Source of the DNA: Physcomitrium patens | Taxonomy: Eukaryota > Streptophyta > Bryopsida > Funariales > Funariaceae | Reading direction: 5' to 3' | DNA length: 64,000 nt | Assembly: GCF_000002425.4 (NCBI RefSeq) | Contig: NC_037265.1 | Span: 1,772,371 to 1,836,370 of the forward strand | Part shown: positions 22,135 through 33,999 of the stretch, one piece after another | How positions within the stretch are numbered: the stretch's first letter is position 1 | Layout: the number at the start of each line of letters is the position of its first letter | Made by a program: the position numbers and the translations under genes | Notes under the pieces: generated by a model | Seen by the model: only the letters and a program-made list of their open reading frames with translations | The model's database searches: none | Told to the model about the DNA's origin: nothing

Positions 22135-23289
22135 GTTGATATGGTTGAGGAAGAAGTGCTTGGTAGAAATCAATGCTTATTGCAAATATCAAATTTATGT
22201 ATAAGCAAAGTGAAAGCATTGTGTCTTGTTGGAATGGGTGGAATAGGCAAGACTACAATAGCAAAGACAACATTGAATAATGTGAAGCATATGTATGATG
22301 CCTCATGCTTTATTGAGTGTGATGAAAGTACAAGTGATTGTTACCAAAGCCTGTGCCACATCTTAGAACAATTGAAAGTTGAAGCAAAACCAAAGGATTT
22401 GAAAGAATCACAAAAAATGTTGAAGTTGTTTTTGTCTAGAAAAAGAGTCATTATAGTCTTTGACAATGTAATAAATCAAAATCAAATTGAAGATGTTGTG
22501 CCTATGGATGATTTATTTTCAATGAGTGGTAGTACATTAATTGTCACAACTCAAAATGGGGAAGTTATGGAGCATTGTGGTATTGAACTATGTAAAATAA
22601 ATATTGAAGAACTTGATGAAGAAACAAGATTGAGGTTGTTTATCACTCATTCTTGTGGACATGAAGGCAAATTGCCTAATGAACTTGTTGAAGTTGGCAA
22701 AAAGATTGTGAAAGCATGCAATGGCCTACCATTGAGTTTGAAAGTTATGGGTGCATATTTAAGAGATAAAAAGAGATTGAGATGTTGGGAGCGAGCTTTT
22801 CAAAGATTGAAGAGGGGAAGAGAGTTGGATGGAGATGAAAAGAATAGTGATTATAAGATTTGGAATATATTGAGAGTAAGTTTTGATAACTTGAGAGTTG
22901 AAGAGAAGAAAATGTTTTTGGATATATGTTGTTTTTTTAACAATGATGTGTTTTTGGAAGGCATGTTGAAAGAAAGAGCATTGCGAATATGGTCCAACAT
23001 AGAAGAAAAAAGAGCAAAAGAAGATATGGAATATACATTAAATACATTGATTAACCAATCATTGATAAAAGTACACAAATATGGAGTTATAAGAGTGCAT
23101 GATCAACTACGAGACATGGGTAGAAAGATTGTTGAAACAGAAATAGAATATACGAACACACGAATGTGGAATATGAATGAAGAGGTGTCTGATGGAATTA
23201 ATGAAAAGGTATTGGACTTGACCATTATTCAAATAGCATGTATGGAAGTAATAATGATAAACAAGAATGAAGGTTTGAAGATTGGAGAT
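22135..23289 (+). CDS. Exon 2: NB-ARC domain
   Basis: 385 codons, fully open. The motif order of a plant NB-ARC is complete: P-loop GMGGIGKTT (22,231-22,257), kinase-2 KRVIIVFDNV (Asp at 22,462), RNBS-B GSTLIVTTQN, GLPL as NGLPLSLKVMGAYLR, RNBS-D-like MFLDICCFF and an MHD variant VHD in IRVHDQLRDMGRKIV. The second acidic residue of kinase-2 is Asn, as in many TIR-type NLRs. The domain binds ADP/ATP and acts as the switch of the receptor. The exon ends ATTGGAGAT/gtaata at 23,289. A reading past this donor meets a stop at once, which supports the splice. Confidence 0.92.
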
Positions 23290-23461
23290 GTAATATAATT
23301 GTATCATTTTGGTATTAATATGTGTTAGAAATGCATATTGATGTAACTTTCTTAGTTGATTTATTTAATTTGTATTGTATTGAAATTTATGTATATATGA
23401 AGTTGACTTTTGATGCAAAGAATCTAATTTTGTGGTGTCTTTGAATCATATTATGTCATAG
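23290..23461 (+). other. Intron 2 of the receptor gene
   Basis: 172 nt, phase 0, donor GAT/gtaata and acceptor tatgtcatag/TTG. It separates the NB-ARC exon from the LRR exon. Confidence 0.8.
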
Positions 23462-24966
23462 TTGGAGGGATTGTGTTGCAACAATGTGAAGGGGTTTAAG
23501 TTTAGTGAAATGAAAAGTGCATGCTTTTCATCACTCCGATTATTAATTTGTAATGATTGTGATGTCACATCCAAAGATGATTTGGGAAGGTTTTTGAAGT
23601 TGACAACACATTTAGTCAACTTAAGATGTTTTGTACTAGTTTGCCCAAGATTGACATCATTGCCAAATGAATTGGGCAACCTCACATCTTTGACTACCAT
23701 TGATATATAATGGTGCTCAAGCTTGACATCATTGCCAAATAAGTTGGGCAACCTTACATCTTTGACTACCTTATATTTAGAGTATTGCTCAAGCTTGACA
23801 TCATTGCCAAATGAATTAGGCAACCTCACATCTTTGACTACCTTTGATTTAAGAGGGTGCTCAAGGTTTACATCATTGCCAAATGAATTGGGCAACCTCA
23901 CATCTTTGACTACCTTAAATATGGAGTGGTGCTCAAGCTTGACATCATTGCCAAATGAATTGGGCAACCTCACATCTTTGACTACCTTATATTTAGAGTA
24001 TTGCTCAAGCTTGACATCATTGCTAAATGAATTAGGCAACCTCACATCTTTGACTACCTTTGATTTAAGAGGGTGCTCAAGGTTGACATCATTGCCAAAT
24101 GAATTGGGCAACCTCACATCTTTGACTACCTTAAATATGGAGTGGTGCTCAAGGTTGACATCATTGCCAAATGAATTGGGCAACCTCACATCTTTGACTA
24201 CCTTAAATATGGAGTGGTGCTCAAGCTTGACATCATTGCCAAATGAATTGGGCAACCTCACATCTTTGACTACCTTAAATATGGAGTGGTGCTCAAGCTT
24301 GACATCATTGCCAAATGAATTGGGCAACCTCACATCTTTGTCTACCTTTGATTTAAGAGGGTGCTCAAGCTTGACATCATTGCCAAATGAATTGGGCAAC
24401 CTCAATTCTTTGACTACTTCACACATGATTGGATGCTCAAGCTTGACATCATTGCCAAATGAATTGGACAACCTCACATCTTTGACTACCTTAAAATTGA
24501 ATGGGTGCAAAAGCTTGACATCATTGCCAAATGAATTGGGCAACCTCCATCTTTGACTACCTTAAAATTGAATGGGTGCTCAAGCTTGACATCATTGCCA
24601 ATTGAATTGGGCAACCTCACATCTTTGACTACCTTTGATATAAGAATGTGCTCAAGCTTGACATCATTGCCAAATGAATTGGGCAACCTCACATCTTTGA
24701 CTAGCTTAAAAATGAATGGGTGCAAAAGCTTGACATCATTGCTAAATGAATTGGACAACCTCACATATTTGACTACCTTAAGTATGAATGGATGCTCAAG
24801 CTTGACATCATTGCTTAATGAATTAGGCAACCTCACATCTTTGACTACCTTGTATTTGAGATATTGCAAAAGTTTGACATCATTACCAAATAAATTAGAC
24901 AACCTTACATGTTTGACTACCTTTGATATAAGAGGGTGCTTAAGCTTGACATCATTGTCAAAATGA
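23462..24966 (+). CDS. Exon 3: LRR domain, about 18 near-identical units, disrupted
   Basis: The exon opens LEGLCCNNVKGFKFSEMKSA, and after about 60 linker residues enters 24-residue units of the form C-S-S-L-T-S-L-P-N-E-L-G-N-L-T-S-L-T-T plus a variable segment (FDLRG, LNMEW, YLEY, LKLNG). An in-frame TAA (23,708-23,710) replaces the Gln of D-I-Q-W after the first unit; the same frame then runs to 24,547, where one base is missing (acctccatc for acctcacatc), and the last six units continue in the next frame to a stop at 24,964-24,966. From about 23,760 to 24,191 a 216-bp three-unit block (YLEY, FDLRG, LNMEW) is present twice with few changes. LRR identity is certain; this allele cannot make the full domain. 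Confidence 0.9.
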
Positions 24967-25485
24967 ATGGTCAATGCATTTTTAGAAAGATACTTTTTAA
25001 ACAAGTAAAAAATCAATAGTTATTAAACTCACAAGTTAGTATAAAATATAAAATTAAATCTAGATAAGATATTTATAAAGACAAGAAGATTATTGTAAGC
25101 ATACAAATAAAATATCTAATTTGTTTAATTTTTAAAGTGAATGATAAGTTTATGATTTGAAACTTATAATTTACAAGTTAGAATTATGTAAGTATTTCTA
25201 GTTTCTTGACACCTTTACTTTTTAATTTTAACATAATGTACCTTTCTATTTTTGAGGTTGATAAGTTTAGTAATATAAACACTTTCTTACATAATATCCT
25301 AGTTTGGAGGATATAATTGCTTTGACTTTGGTTTTAGGATTTTAACTTTTGGTATGTTAAATTTAAAAATTTAGAATTTAAGATTATATGGATGTAATTA
25401 ATTTTATTGACATCTTTATTTCAAAATTTCTACTTGTTCTATTATGAGTTCTACCATTATTGAATATTTTTGATATTAGTAATTA
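24967..25485. other. AT-rich spacer after the LRR exon
   Basis: No open frame or repeat unit recognised. It separates the LRR exon from a more decayed LRR block and may include 3' untranslated sequence. Confidence 0.4.
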
Positions 25486-25845
25486 CTTAAAATTGACATA
25501 ATTATCAAAAGAATTGGTTAATTTTACAACTTTGAGTATCTTGAATATGAGAGATTGTTCAAACTTGATAGCATTGCCAAAGTAATTGGGTAATCTTACA
25601 TCTTGAAATATTTGTAGTTTGTAGAGTTGCTCAAGCTTGGCATTATTGTTAAAAGAGTTGACTACTTTTGGTATTAGTAATTACTCACAATTGACATCAT
25701 TTCTAGAAGAATTGGATATGTTCAATTTTTTGATTAATTTTTAAATGAGGAGATATTCAAGCTTGACATCATAGCCAAATGAATTGATCAACTTCATATT
25801 GTTGACCACCTTTGATAGAAGAAATTGATCAAATTTATCTTTTCT
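25486..25845 (+). pseudogene. Decayed LRR units
   Basis: About five units of the same 72-bp repeat are still visible (for example cttgacatcatagccaaatg near 25,765 and caacttcatattgttgacca after it), with many substitutions and indels and no open frame. They are probably the old tail of the receptor gene, or remnants of an earlier array, left out of the homogenisation that keeps the upstream units alike. Confidence 0.75.
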
Positions 25846-26039
25846 TTGCTATAGAGAGAGGAAGAAGCATTGCCTTATGTAGCATGGTATATGTCTTATA
25901 TAATGAATGCTTAGAGCATTTTTTGAATTGTTTATGAAGGTTTTAACAATCTTAAAGTTAAGCTTGATAAAATCACAATACTTGTGTATATTGTTTTGGA
26001 TATGGATAAAATAACTTTATTTTTGAAACATTTCTTATG

Positions 26040-27100
26040 CATGTAATTTTTTTTCCTTCAACAAATTTATTATAAATAATTAAATTCTATGAATCTAATT
26101 ATTACTAAAGCATATTTTTTCATACAACATTCAATAAACTAGTAGAATTGTATAAATATGTTCCAAAATAAATTTTGTGGTTCTTAGATTTCTTTTATGA
26201 CTAAAAAATGATTAAAATGTGATTTAAGAAAAAAAACCTAAAAATTGCATTACCACTTTGGATAAAAATATTATTTTGAGTAGTTATTTTTATATAAAAT
26301 AGTATAATATGAAGATAATCTGTAATTTATAAAACTTTTTTTTCAAAATCTTATAAGAGTTATTTTAAAAACATATAGGAGTTTATGGTAAAGAATGAAT
26401 TTCTTAAACTTTTTGCAAGTATAAATTTAAAATATTTCCTAATTAATACCTAGTAGTATTTTATAAATTAATTTTAAATTATCCACATTTATGTATGAAG
26501 TGAAAGAAAATAAAATTTGATTTTACATTTAATTATAATAGGCCACATTCTAAACAATCCTTGACTTTTTGTTAAAATTTTATATTGCTTCTTTCAATTA
26601 TAGTTCTTATATTTAGAGGAAAGAAAAAAAGAAAAAAGAGAAAAAAAAAGAAGAAGAAAGATAATTACAAAACCATTTAATTAATCAACTATACATTATA
26701 AAAAAATTCTATGTGTGTATCCAAATTAAATTAAACAACTTCAAGGCAAAAACCATAAAACATATTAGCACATTCAATGCATAACAACTTGGATGCACCA
26801 TCAAAGATACACAATTGCAAAATTTTGAAGTATCTTCTCAAAAGAAATATTAGTCTACTGATTCCAATTTATATTTCATGTCATGAATATATTGAAGCAA
26901 AAAAGTAAGTGGGAGCCGGACTGGTAGGCATAGTTGCTAATAATAAAGTAAAGATTTTTATTCATCAAGTGCATTGATATCCTTGAAGAGGCAGCTCTAT
27001 AATAATAAGTACGACATTCTTGTATGAATATGAAGAATTAGACAAAATTAGAGATAAAATAAGGTCGTGGACAACCTCCTCAAAGTCCATTGAACATGGT
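26040..27100 (+). repeat. Repeat R2, left copy of an inverted pair
   Basis: The sequence matches the reverse complement of about 34,000-34,750 in the same block order: a ttcttagattt block, the (a/t)caaaatcttataa block, the aattaataccta block, a tggaatgtggc-type block and the catagttgctaat block. It contains about 260 bp (26,660-26,925) absent from the partner. Nothing codes for a recognisable protein. Confidence 0.65.
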
Positions 27101-27409
27101 ATTCGATCAATAGGATGAAGTTCTCCATTCCTTGCCTTCATCCGACTATGCCTTACTTTCATCCCTCCCAATTAGCCTCCTATTAGTTTAGATTTTCATC
27201 CTTAGGCTTCTTCTTTCTCGCAAGGCTTCATACTAAATATTTAGGTCTTATTTTATTTTATTTTATTTTTGCCAAAATCAAAATAAGTAAAGGAAGAAAT
27301 TAAAGTTTCTTATACCAAGTCCTTTCAATTTAATCTACTATCCACTATAACTCACATCTAGATTTATTAATATATACTATGTTTTAACTAATTTTTACAT
27401 ACTATAAGC
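27101..27409. other. Spacer between R2 and the LTR element D
   Basis: No gene or repeat recognised. A homopurine/pyrimidine-poor ATTTT run lies at 27,250-27,270. Confidence 0.35.
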
Positions 27410-28571
27410 ATTTACAGTACGACACCATTTTTTATGTAGTTCGGAGAAATATCCTTTCTATTGAAAGATCCTCTTAGAGGCAAAAATTGGAGGGGAGTTC
27501 CATTGGTCGGGCTAATTCGGGATCCAAGGTCGAAGAATATTAGACCACATGGGGAAAATTCAAGAAAAAGAGGAATATAGGATTTTTGGGAGATCAAGGA
27601 TTTTTTTTGGGGAGGGGGGGAGTTGGAGAGCTAGCTTAAAACACCTTCGAAAGGTATAAGACTAGGAGGATATTTTTTTATAAGATTTTAGAAAAGATTT
27701 GGCAATCATTGCTCAAGGTCAGTGTTTGTATTGGTGATTTGGATTTTTTTTCAATAAAGTAAGGACTAGTACTCTTGACTATTTTGTAAAATTGACAAAA
27801 ACATCTGTGGTTGAAATTTTAGAGATGTCTAGATGGTTGAGTATGCCAAGTGCATGAATAATTTGTATTAATCTAACGATATGGATAGAGTATATTTGAT
27901 CATTAGTGTAAAGAGGTATTAAAAGTTGGCAGATTGGAGTTGTTTAGGGTTTCTGCAATATCTGGAGATCTATCAGCTAGAATAAGGAGAATTTTAGCAT
28001 AGTAAGTTGAGGACTTAAAGGTAGGACTGCACATAAAGTTGAATGAGAATTAACGATTAGAGAAGGAGAAATTACAATTCAAAGGTTGTCATTAACTTAC
28101 TAGGCGGCGATCAAGGGACATCAATGTGGATTTACAGTATTTTCTTGAAATTTGGAAGTTGGATTGGTTTGAAAATTTTTAAGCATTTAGAAGACTTGCA
28201 AAGATATTAGTCAAAGAAGTTTACAACAATCAAATGGTCAGATTGGAAATTCTAGCTTTCCAAAGCTCGCTATCTAGGATTAGGATTAAAAAAAAGAATA
28301 AAAAAAAGAAAATAATACTAAAAAAATAAAATAAAATAAAATAAAACTTACAAATAACAAAAGAATTTGTGCTTGTAATATCTTAAAGTTATTAAAAATA
28401 GTGTTTCTAGGTACTTTGTATTGGAATTAAGTTTTTACATTGAAATCCAAAATAGTTTGTATTTGGATGGTTGAAACCTATTAGACTACTTAGATACTTG
28501 CAAAACATTATTTTATCTTCCACAGCCAGATGCCCGATACTTTCTCAAGCAAGATAGTATGTAATACGACA
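27410..28571 (+). repeat. Element D left LTR
   Basis: Direct-repeat partner of 29,310-30,499. Shared landmarks include gatcctcttagagg near the start, gcaatcattgctcaa in the middle and taatacga at the end. Confidence 0.7.
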
Positions 28572-29309
28572 ATGGTGTCATGTTGTAACACGACTATATG
28601 GTAAAAATATAAATGAAAAAGATTTTATTAACATTTAGTCATTGTGAATGTTAGAAACAATGGCCAATTCCAGTGCCAATATTCAAGGGCCAATAAATAT
28701 CATCCCATTGCAAGCTATACCACTGTACATGACATCAACAATATGCTCCATCACCGTCATCAAACTAAGTACCCTCCATACCAATGGGACAACCAGGATC
28801 ATTTTCTAACCCTATATGCAACAAGCCTAGTAGGTATATATCGGTGGAGACACCCAATATGGCTGATGGGGGTACAGGAAGACCACTTCGTTGTTCCGTT
28901 GCAAACAGATTGGTCATTATGCTAGTGAATGTCCCAATCCTAGAGCTAGTGACAATTACACACCAGCATGTGGGAATTATTAGTAAACAGGGCATACTTA
29001 TCGATAATATAATGCTCTGTTTAATTTCAATAATTGGGATTAGTAGATATAAAGCTAAGAAAAAATTGAGGAGATAAATCGAGGTCTTCAAGATTCTCCA
29101 ATAAATCGGATGGAATGTGTCCAAGCTGTTCTTACCAGGAGTCGATAAAAGTAGAAAGGACCAATTCAACATTCGGGTCAGCCTGATGGAAAGGGCTAAT
29201 TTGATCCAATTACAGAGAATATCCAGTCCAGGTCCTATTACGGGCCTCTTACCCAGTATGAGATCTGACTCAGTTGAGCAATCCAATGAGGTTCCGATTA
29301 TGTAGGCTT

Positions 29310-30499
29310 CGATTTTATTTCATGCTATTCCGTTTTCTATGCCGTTTTGGAAAAACGTCTTTTTGATGAAAAGATCCTCTTAGAGGGAGAAATTCCATGG
29401 AAGCGCAGTTTGCTATTCTAATTCGGGAGTTTAGGGCGGAAGAATAGGAGCCTCATAGAGTTAAAAGAAAGGATAGGATCAAGAAGAAGACATTCAAAGA
29501 TTGGAATTTTGGGATCGAAGAGCAAGCTTCAAGCTCCTTCGAAAGGTGTAGAATTAGATTTCATAGGATTTAGGAGGACTTTGCAATCATTGCTCAAAGT
29601 TAGTATTTGTATTGGTGAATTAGATTTTTGCAATAAAGTAAAGGCTAGTACTCTTGACTATTTTGTACAATTAGAGAGACATCTGTAGTTAAAATTTTAG
29701 AGGTGTCTAGATGGTTGAGTATACCAAGTGCATGCAAGAATTTGTGTTGATCTAATAGTACAGATAGAGGATATTTGATCATTAGTATAAAGAGGTATCA
29801 AAAGTTAGCATATTGAGGTTGTTTAGGATTTTTGTAATATCTGGAGATCTACCAACTAGAATAAGGTGAATTTTAACGCGATAAGTCAAGGACTTAAAAA
29901 CGGAGCTACACACAAAGTTGAGTGAGAATTAACGGTTAGAAAAGGAAAAATTACAAGTTCAAGTTTGTCAACAACTTTTTAGGCAATCGTCAAGGAACAT
30001 TAGTACGGATTTATGGCATTTTTTTGCAATCTATAAGTTGGATTGGATTAAACTTCTTCAGCATTTAGAAGACTTGTAAAGACACTAGTGGTAGAAGTTT
30101 TACAACAATCGGAAGATCAGATTGAGAATTATAGCTTGTGGATGCTCACTGTCCAAGGTTAGGATTTAAAAAAAGTAAAATAAAATAAAATAATAAATAA
30201 AGAAATAAAGAAATAAAGAAATAAAGAAATAAAAAATAAAAAATAAAAAATAAAAAATAAAAATAAAAATAATAAATAACAAATAACAAAAGAAATTATG
30301 CTTATAATATCTAGAAGCTATTAAAAATAGTGTTTCTAAGTACTTTGTATTGGGATTAAGCTTTTACATTGAAATCCGAATTAGTTTGTATTTAGATGGT
30401 TGAAACCCACTAGACTACTTGGGTACTTGCAAATTATTATTTTATCTTCTACAACCAGACGCTCGGTGCATTCTTAAGCTAGATAACACGTAATACGAT
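29310..30499 (+). repeat. Element D right LTR
   Basis: Partner of the left LTR. It contains an AAATAAAG-type low-complexity run at 30,178-30,285, longer than the equivalent run of the left LTR near 28,288-28,350. Confidence 0.7.
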
Positions 30500-33055
30500 A
30501 ATAATCTCCTAGCATTCCAAGATCCATGCTTCCAATGATGATGTATTTTCATCCTCACTAGTATATCTTTTCCTCATCAGTATGATCGTTCTTCATTGAA
30601 AGTGACAAATGTATAATCTCCTAAAATTCTTGAGTACTCAAAGTTACTAGCAAGATGACTAGCATTAGCGATGCTTGTGAAAAATTATTGTCATCTACTT
30701 AGTTGTTGGGCATAATATTCAAGGCCCTTCAATAATTTACATCTATAAGATTGTGTAGGAGTTATTATTGAGGAAAAGAACATCGAAACAACAACATATC
30801 TATACTAATTGAGGAGTTTGTGAAGAGCATGTTGGCTTTAGGAATTTTACATTCTTATTTTTTGTGGCAGCAATTCCTAATTTTGTTCTTTAATTCGATT
30901 CATGCACATGTTGAAAAAGTATAGCCATAGGATTTGTGACATCAAAACTATTGGCTCAATTTTTTGTTACCTTGTAATTTGTGTTGTTAGCAACCAATGC
31001 TGTTCGATATTCAGAGGATCTATATATTTCAGCAATAGAAGTACTAATGTGAGATGTGATGTATGGAAAGGACCATAGTAGAAGATTCCAAGTTTGAGAT
31101 GGCAACGCAAACGAGCATGCAATATATGTATTGATGGATTTGACAGTCTAGTTGTAATGATGTGATGTTGCATTGTAGTAGTAGTTCTTACTTCATATTT
31201 CTTCAGATGCTCTTTGGTATGCTATTAGTTGACCTTAGATTTAGATCTATGTTGGTGTATCTAATAGTAATTGTAGCCATCTTAGATATTGCTGGATTAT
31301 TGTTTCTTTGATCGATCAATCTGCATAAGATGGTTAGATTTCAAATCCAATTGATTTCCATATACATTGTTGCCGATTCTCCCCAGTCATTAGTATTTTA
31401 CATCGTAATTCTGCTGATCAGTAGGATTGGTGAGTCGTCGAAGAGAGTACTTTTTAATCTTGTGCTATATGTGACTTGTACTGCCAACTCTACTGATGTA
31501 ATAAAACCATGTTGTTCACATGGAGTGTCAGCTCGATTAAATACACTACTATTTCAACGAATTATTATTATGTTACACCTTTGAAAAATCTTTTACACTT
31601 TTTTAGATTAGTATTATTCTTGGAGTTGTTGGATTATTAAAGACCATCTATCAGCAAAGTATTTTCTTTATGCATGGAGGCGATTCTTATCATTACTTTA
31701 TGAAGTTGGAAATAGAAATAAAAGATAAATGTAAAAAAGTTGCAAGACAGTTTGGTAAGAACAAAGATAAATTAGAAAGATTTATGATTGATATCATGAA
31801 ACAATTCCTGTAGATGAATTATAGGCATTTAAATGCAACTAGATTTTGTATGTTGCCAAAAGATTGTGTGAGAAGAACCATTTGATGTAGATATTTTTGT
31901 ATTAAATGACTTGAGTAATTACAAGTAAATGATGAATAATCTAATGTAGTTGCTTTGCTGCAACCAAACAATGCGAAATTAGGTCTAATCTCAGTTGAAC
32001 TTCAGATATTCTGGTTATATTGGAGGATATATCATATAGCATATTTGTTGTGGAATTATATTAGAGTGCAGTATAAATCAAATGCAATGATTCTTATGCT
32101 CATCATGGCTGATTTATTTGTGTAAGTTTTAGAATTTTCGTATACAACCTATTGTACTCGTTTTGGAGATACAATTTGAGATTTTTATTGAACATACATA
32201 CGAACTATTTTACATATTGATCATATTTTTATTGAACATACATAGAACTATTTTACATGACAACTTGGAGATTGCATCAATTAAATTTACAAAAAATATG
32301 ATGTCTTTCATAACTGGGATCATATTTTCAGGTGTTGGAACCTATTTTTGTTTTGCTACTTTTGATTTTTTTTTTAGACGATTTCTAACAAAATTAAAGT
32401 TTTGTTATTAATTGTCATAGTTAATTATCGATAATAGCTACAAACTTGTTAGTATTAAAATTACGATGGAGCCTAAAAGACGTGCACAACAAATTTATAT
32501 ACTTCAACTGTATTCTCCTTCTTTGTTGGTAAGTCATCTTCGTGGTCAAATTTTTATATTTTACTTAAGCCTCATTGGATATTACCTACTGCCAATTATC
32601 AATTGAATGGTTAGATTATAATGACAAAGCTTCAAAGTACAGAATAGAATTTTCTAACTTTGTTGATCTTATATCTGCATTGAGAGTGATTGCCTTTTGA
32701 TAATATAATACAATCCATAAAATTAACACAATAATTATTTTTTTTTGTCTAAAACCTGAATTTTATTCTAATCGTGGAATGAGTTGATAGACTTGTAAAT
32801 ATTGTCGGATTATGTAAGGTGCAATCAGTGGTAGAACTGATATTGCCAGGGGGGATTTGTACTTTAACAATCATTATTTTATTGCAATTGAAGGATGTTT
32901 ATATCTTAGTTAGAGAATATTTGTCTTGTAGATTCATTATTTCAGAGCATAGATATCAGTAAGTAAATTAGTATGTTCATACTCAATATGATTTGAGAAA
33001 AAAATACAAGTGGCATATAAACATTATTGTTGCTGCGTTTCACTTATTGAACTTA
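30500..33055 (-). repeat. Repeat R1, copy 2 (inverted relative to copy 1)
   Basis: It matches 2323-3990 in reverse complement from about 33,055 back to 30,500. Landmarks are the ttcagagcatagat/aagtaaattagtatg block, the cctaaaagacgtgcacaaca block and the 68-residue minus-strand frame at 30,967-31,173. About 0.87 kb (31,594-32,455) is absent from copy 1. It directly abuts the right LTR of element D. Confidence 0.65.
31594..32455. other. Extra segment inside R1 copy 2
   Basis: This segment interrupts the match to copy 1 near 2935. A 47-codon plus-strand frame from about 31,673 (MHGGDSYHYFMKLEIEIKDK...) is highly charged but unrecognised. It is either an insertion here or a deletion in copy 1; no clear terminal repeats or target duplication were seen. 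Confidence 0.4.
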
Positions 33056-33990
33056 TGTCTCCTTTTGAGCTTTATTCAAATAAAATCTACATGGCTTTTT
33101 AGATGAAGAATCTTGTTTTATTGATTAGTCTATCTTTATGGTATATATTGTGTCATATGATCTGTTCATGATGATTAGTAGATTGCATGATTTTCATAAA
33201 ATACATGATTATTGTTCATTTATCTTTTGTTTTTATTAGTGCAAATGTAATATAGATACACAAAATATAGCATAGGATGATGCTTGTTGAGTACCTAAAG
33301 GGAAGACAAAAATAATGCCAAAGCCATATCCTTTGATAATGGATATAAGTTAGTCTTTGATCAATTAGAGATTTTTAAAATGATTAGATGTCCAGCAATA
33401 AGCTTGACTTAGCAAGGAGCATTCAATGAAGTGCAAATAGTATCATCTTTATTACCAAAAATGAACTAATTATCATATGAATAATATAGGAGTTTCAAAA
33501 GTATGTACTCTTGATTAAGGTTATATCAACAATACAAATATTTTGACATGCCTTGCAGTTTTTTGCATGCTAAGATATTTAACTCCCTAAGAAATTTTTC
33601 TATTTGTGAGTTGCAAAAGGGACTGAGCAATCTTCTTGGCATTAAGACATATGACTTATTTGAACATATTTTTTATTTGCGTATTTTACTAATATTTATG
33701 ATAAAGATTACATATAGGTTTACCAAGTTGAATGCATTACCAAAAATGTTTACATTTCTACTTTCTGCTTCTTTGTATTGAGTAAGAGTGATTAGATTAA
33801 CTTTTGATAATTGGAGATGCAAAAAACTCTCTATAGATATTTCATCAATTAAATTGTGTCACAAATATACCAAATTATATGAAACATGAATTTGTAGAAT
33901 TGACATTAAATCTACACAGAATTAATTGAGAGTTAGAGGATTACAGAGGAAATTCAATGTGTCAATTTTAACCAATTTTGTGGTTTGACT
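33056..33990. other. AT-rich, no gene seen
   Basis: The frame at 33,548-33,781 is hydrophobic low-information sequence. No feature is supported. Confidence 0.4.
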
Positions 33991-33999
33991 AATTGAAGG

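Larger units (their letters stand above)
20249..24966 (+). pseudogene. Kinase-NB-ARC-LRR immune receptor (moss PNL class), disrupted
   Basis: Three exons joined by clean GT-AG introns: 20,249-21,949, 22,135-23,289 and 23,462-24,966. The product would be an intracellular NLR: N-terminal helical bundle, protein kinase, NB-ARC nucleotide switch and about 18 LRR units. By analogy with plant NLRs the LRRs sense, NB-ARC exchanges ADP/ATP and the N-terminal part signals. The first ATG is 20,249; the frame is open back to the stop at 20,186, so an upstream exon is possible. Three lesions are seen: TAG for Trp at 21,749-21,751 in the last kinase subdomain, TAA for Gln at 23,708-23,710 in the LRRs, and a one-base loss near 24,547 that shifts the final units. 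Because splice sites and most of about 1,500 codons are intact, the gene was lost recently, or makes a shortened bundle-kinase protein of 500 residues. The next recognisable feature is the decayed LRR tail at 25.5 kb. Confidence 0.85.
27410..30499 (+). mobile_element. Element D: short non-autonomous LTR retrotransposon fossil
   Basis: Two direct repeats of about 1.16-1.19 kb (27,410-28,571 and 29,310-30,499) flank an internal part of only about 0.74 kb. The sequence just after the left LTR (tggtgtcatg) resembles the initiator-tRNA-Met primer site TGGTATCAGAG. The internal part carries a gag-type zinc-knuckle remnant (RCKQIGHYASECPNPR) and no protease, reverse transcriptase or integrase, so it is non-autonomous. 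The LTRs differ at many positions, roughly a fifth by eye, so it is old. It has several breaks. Boundaries are approximate and no target duplication could be fixed. Confidence 0.7.

Noticed and set aside
23446-24543. 365-codon open frame on the minus strand across the LRR exon
   Set aside because: It is the antisense reading of the 72-bp repeat; because the unit is a multiple of three, every unit is open on the other strand too. No domain, and the plus strand explains the sequence.
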